A stretch of DNA of 28,098 nucleotides from Chara braunii. Lineage: Eukaryota; Streptophyta; Charophyceae; Charales; Characeae. A program made the translations under genes and the position numbers. The notes beneath the pieces are model-generated. The model made no database searches. It had not been told where the DNA came from and saw nothing but the letters and a program-made list of their open reading frames with translations. Positions 26,745 to 28,098 of this stretch are shown here, in pieces. The stretch is taken from positions 663,922 to 692,019 of the forward strand of contig BFEA01000413.1 of the NCBI GenBank assembly GCA_003427395.1, written 5' to 3'. How positions within the stretch are numbered: the stretch's first letter is position 1; every line of letters begins with the position of its first letter.

Positions 26745-26788
26745 GGTAGTGCAAAGAAGGGGAATCAGAGAGAGAGAGAGAGAGAGGG
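26628..26788. repeat. (TG)n and (AG)n microsatellites
   Basis: TG-rich repeats (26628-26702) run into AG repeats (26703-26742), with a further AG block at 26767-26786. Open frames here are Leu/Ser or Thr/His monotony and not genes. Confidence 0.92.
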
Positions 26789-26841
26789 TGGAGGGAGTGG
26801 GAGTGGGCAGCTCATGCGCTGCTCTTTGACTTACACGTGCA

Positions 26842-26881
<40 letters not shown>
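26842..26881. repeat. (TG)n(AG)n compound microsatellite
   Basis: TG repeats pass directly into AG repeats, the same order as at 26628-26742. Either the two arrays were duplicated or the junction is a common mutational form. Confidence 0.92.
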
Positions 26882-26882
<1 letters not shown>

Positions 26883-27066
26883 CCTGCTGGGGAGGAGTGG
26901 GCTGGCAGGGCCTGAAAGCTGCAGGCCTGGGCCGGGCCGTTCTTCGGCATTTCCAACTTCCAGGCCCTGGTGCCGTTTTTTCTCACGACCGCGTGCCCAG
27001 CCGCTTGCCAAGCCCTCAAACAAAAATGCCCACCCTCCGACGTTGAACGTTGCAGTGGCGTTGAAA

Positions 27067-27187
27067 GCTTCCAGGGGCATAAAATGCAACCCTGACAGGC
27101 TGCGAACTTACCTAAGCTGTTTGGGATTCGAACTTAGGGTCTGTATTTCAAAGTTCTTTGGTGTACCAACTGAGGTACCTCCCAATA
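27067..27187 (-). mobile_element. tRNA-derived SINE
   Basis: On the minus strand an A box TACCTCAGTTGG (27166-27177) is followed 32 bases on by a B box GTTCGAATCC (27124-27133). The stretch between them, TTTGAAATACAGACCC, resembles GTTGAAAATACAGACCC in the SINE at 1333-1577. The body continues with AGTTCGCAGCC and ATGCCCCTGGAAGC, shared with 26469-26509. No paired acceptor stem exists, so it is not a working tRNA gene. The 3' end is not resolved. Confidence 0.75.
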
Positions 27188-27363
27188 GGCCCCATTGGCA
27201 CATGGACCTTTTTTAACCCTCTTTCACAGGGACTCCCTTTCAGAGGGCCAACCGTGAAATTACGTCCTGTCGTCCTGGCAACCGTGAAATTGGGGAAGCG
27301 ACAAGCCCGCTACCACCTTTTTGTGGTGCTGATTTTTTTTGTCGGTTGGCTTCCCGAAAACTC

Positions 27364-27749
27364 TTTTGGCGGGGTGGAGACCCCGTTGCCTGCGAGGGTC
27401 GCCGCTGGAGGGGGCGTGCGTGCGTGGGAGGACTCCCCACGTGACGCTCCGCCTGCCACGTGTCGCCGGCCTTGCCAGATGGCAATCACACAACGATCTC
27501 CAATGAGCGAGAGCCATTTTGGCGGGAAACTGCGAAGATTACCGGCAGCTGCTGCGCCCACATGAGCATCGAAAGACCGGGGGCGCGGGCGAGTACAGAG
27601 CACTGCGCGCCATGGTCTATTGGAGGATTAGCGGCATTGGGAGAGGCAAGGCGGGCTCCCAATTATTAGAGTAGTAATCACTGTAATTGATTGATTGATC
27701 TGTCCAATCCTGGCGATTCAAGCATCTGTTTTGGGAGGTAGGCCACGTG
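27364..27749. promoter_or_regulatory. Promoter-like cluster: E2F-type and CACGTG motifs
   Basis: TTTTGGCGGGAAA (27517-27529) is a full E2F consensus, and TTTTGGCGGG recurs at 27364-27373. CACGTG appears at 27438, 27457 and 27744, with the flanks CCACGTGTC typical of plant G-boxes. The patch is GC-rich in an otherwise AT- and repeat-rich area. No convincing coding start lies next to it, so any controlled gene may lie outside the window or be missed. Confidence 0.4.
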
Positions 27750-28098
27750 TCAACGATTGTTGATTCAGCATCCGTATCTGTTTGCCTTAGCCGTGATCTG
27801 ATGGTGTTGTTGTTGTTTTTCCCCTTTTTTTTTTTTTTTTTTTTTTTTTGTTAAGTCCATTTACGTACACCCTGGCCCGCAGCTGGTTATAACCCTTTTA
27901 CAAACGGGAGCCTGCCGCACCAGAGGCAGGTCAGGAATCGCAAGTACTCGAGGGGGGGGGACTGCTGGCCGTGAGTGTGTCGTGTGCACTATGGCGATCA
28001 GTACCTCATGAAGCGAAAGGAAAAGAAAAGCCGACTGTTCCTTTTTTTTTTTTTTTGAGTGTGTAGCTTGCGTGCCGGGGAATCGAGAGAGAGAGAGA
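27750..28098. other. Window end: poly-T tracts and (GA)n
   Basis: T runs at about 27827-27849 and 28041-28056 and a G run near 27952 are the main features. The last 14 bases are GA repeats that run off the window. No gene is recognised. Confidence 0.6.

Noticed and set aside
26374-27089. Long Leu/Ser/Thr/His frames on the minus strand
   Set aside because: They are translations of (TG)n and (AG)n microsatellites.
27124-27177. A tRNA gene on the minus strand
   Set aside because: A and B boxes are present, but no acceptor or anticodon stem pairs, and the sequence continues into a SINE body.
1-28098. CRISPR array, prokaryotic operon or defence island
   Set aside because: The tandem repeats have no regular spacers, and the genes are eukaryotic, separated and monocistronic.

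Overview
This is a eukaryotic nuclear window that is mostly repeats. The protein types (a two-thioredoxin ERp29-tailed PDI, a PIF/Harbinger transposase with a trihelix partner, a plant-type LINE) point to the green lineage. The mix of long microsatellites, tRNA-like SINEs and large Harbinger elements would suit a charophyte alga such as Chara. That genus is an inference from remembered protein style, not a database match. No bacterial operon, CRISPR array or intact non-coding RNA gene was seen.

Layout. Positions 1-1330 hold microsatellites, a 45-bp duplication and a 12/14/16-bp minisatellite. A tRNA-derived SINE with a (TAA)n tail (about 1333-1577) lies just upstream of the only convincing host gene, an intronless secreted protein disulfide isomerase (1777-2904, +). 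Behind it come a long (CT)n tract with a duplicated flank, a U6 snRNA retropseudogene (3690-3756, -), a poly(A)-tailed short retroelement (3966-4122, -), small duplications and a MITE with terminal inverted repeats (5505-5793).

Positions 6150-12755 look like one large PIF/Harbinger DNA transposon. It carries a DDE transposase (+) whose N-terminal part is split off by an 11-bp tandem duplication, an acidic unknown open frame (-), and a trihelix/Myb-like protein (-) whose upstream part is cut by two in-frame stops. Both ends carry copies of one palindromic TCCTAAAA-rich unit.

From 12.8 to 15.5 kb there are a poly(A)-only insertion flanked by an 11-bp duplication, a second GC-ended MITE-like element, and no recognisable gene. 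Positions 15577-22669 (-) are a decayed non-LTR retrotransposon: a gag-like ORF1 with a CCHC knuckle, an AP endonuclease, a reverse transcriptase and a C-terminal zinc-binding domain. A second copy of the short retroelement is inserted inside its endonuclease. A 178-bp inverted-repeat unit and a 79-bp repeat lie at its upstream side, and the 79-bp repeat recurs 8,000 bp away on the downstream side.

From 22.9 to 28.1 kb there is AT-rich DNA, a G-quadruplex-prone tract, a 76-bp tandem duplication, two related SINE copies (-), (TG)n(AG)n arrays and a promoter-like GC-rich patch with E2F-type and CACGTG motifs. The window begins and ends in (GA)n. The mobile elements are mostly decayed. The Harbinger element, with its possible third gene, and the SINE families are the most interesting parts. 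I did not find evidence of a new defence-type or otherwise unprecedented system.
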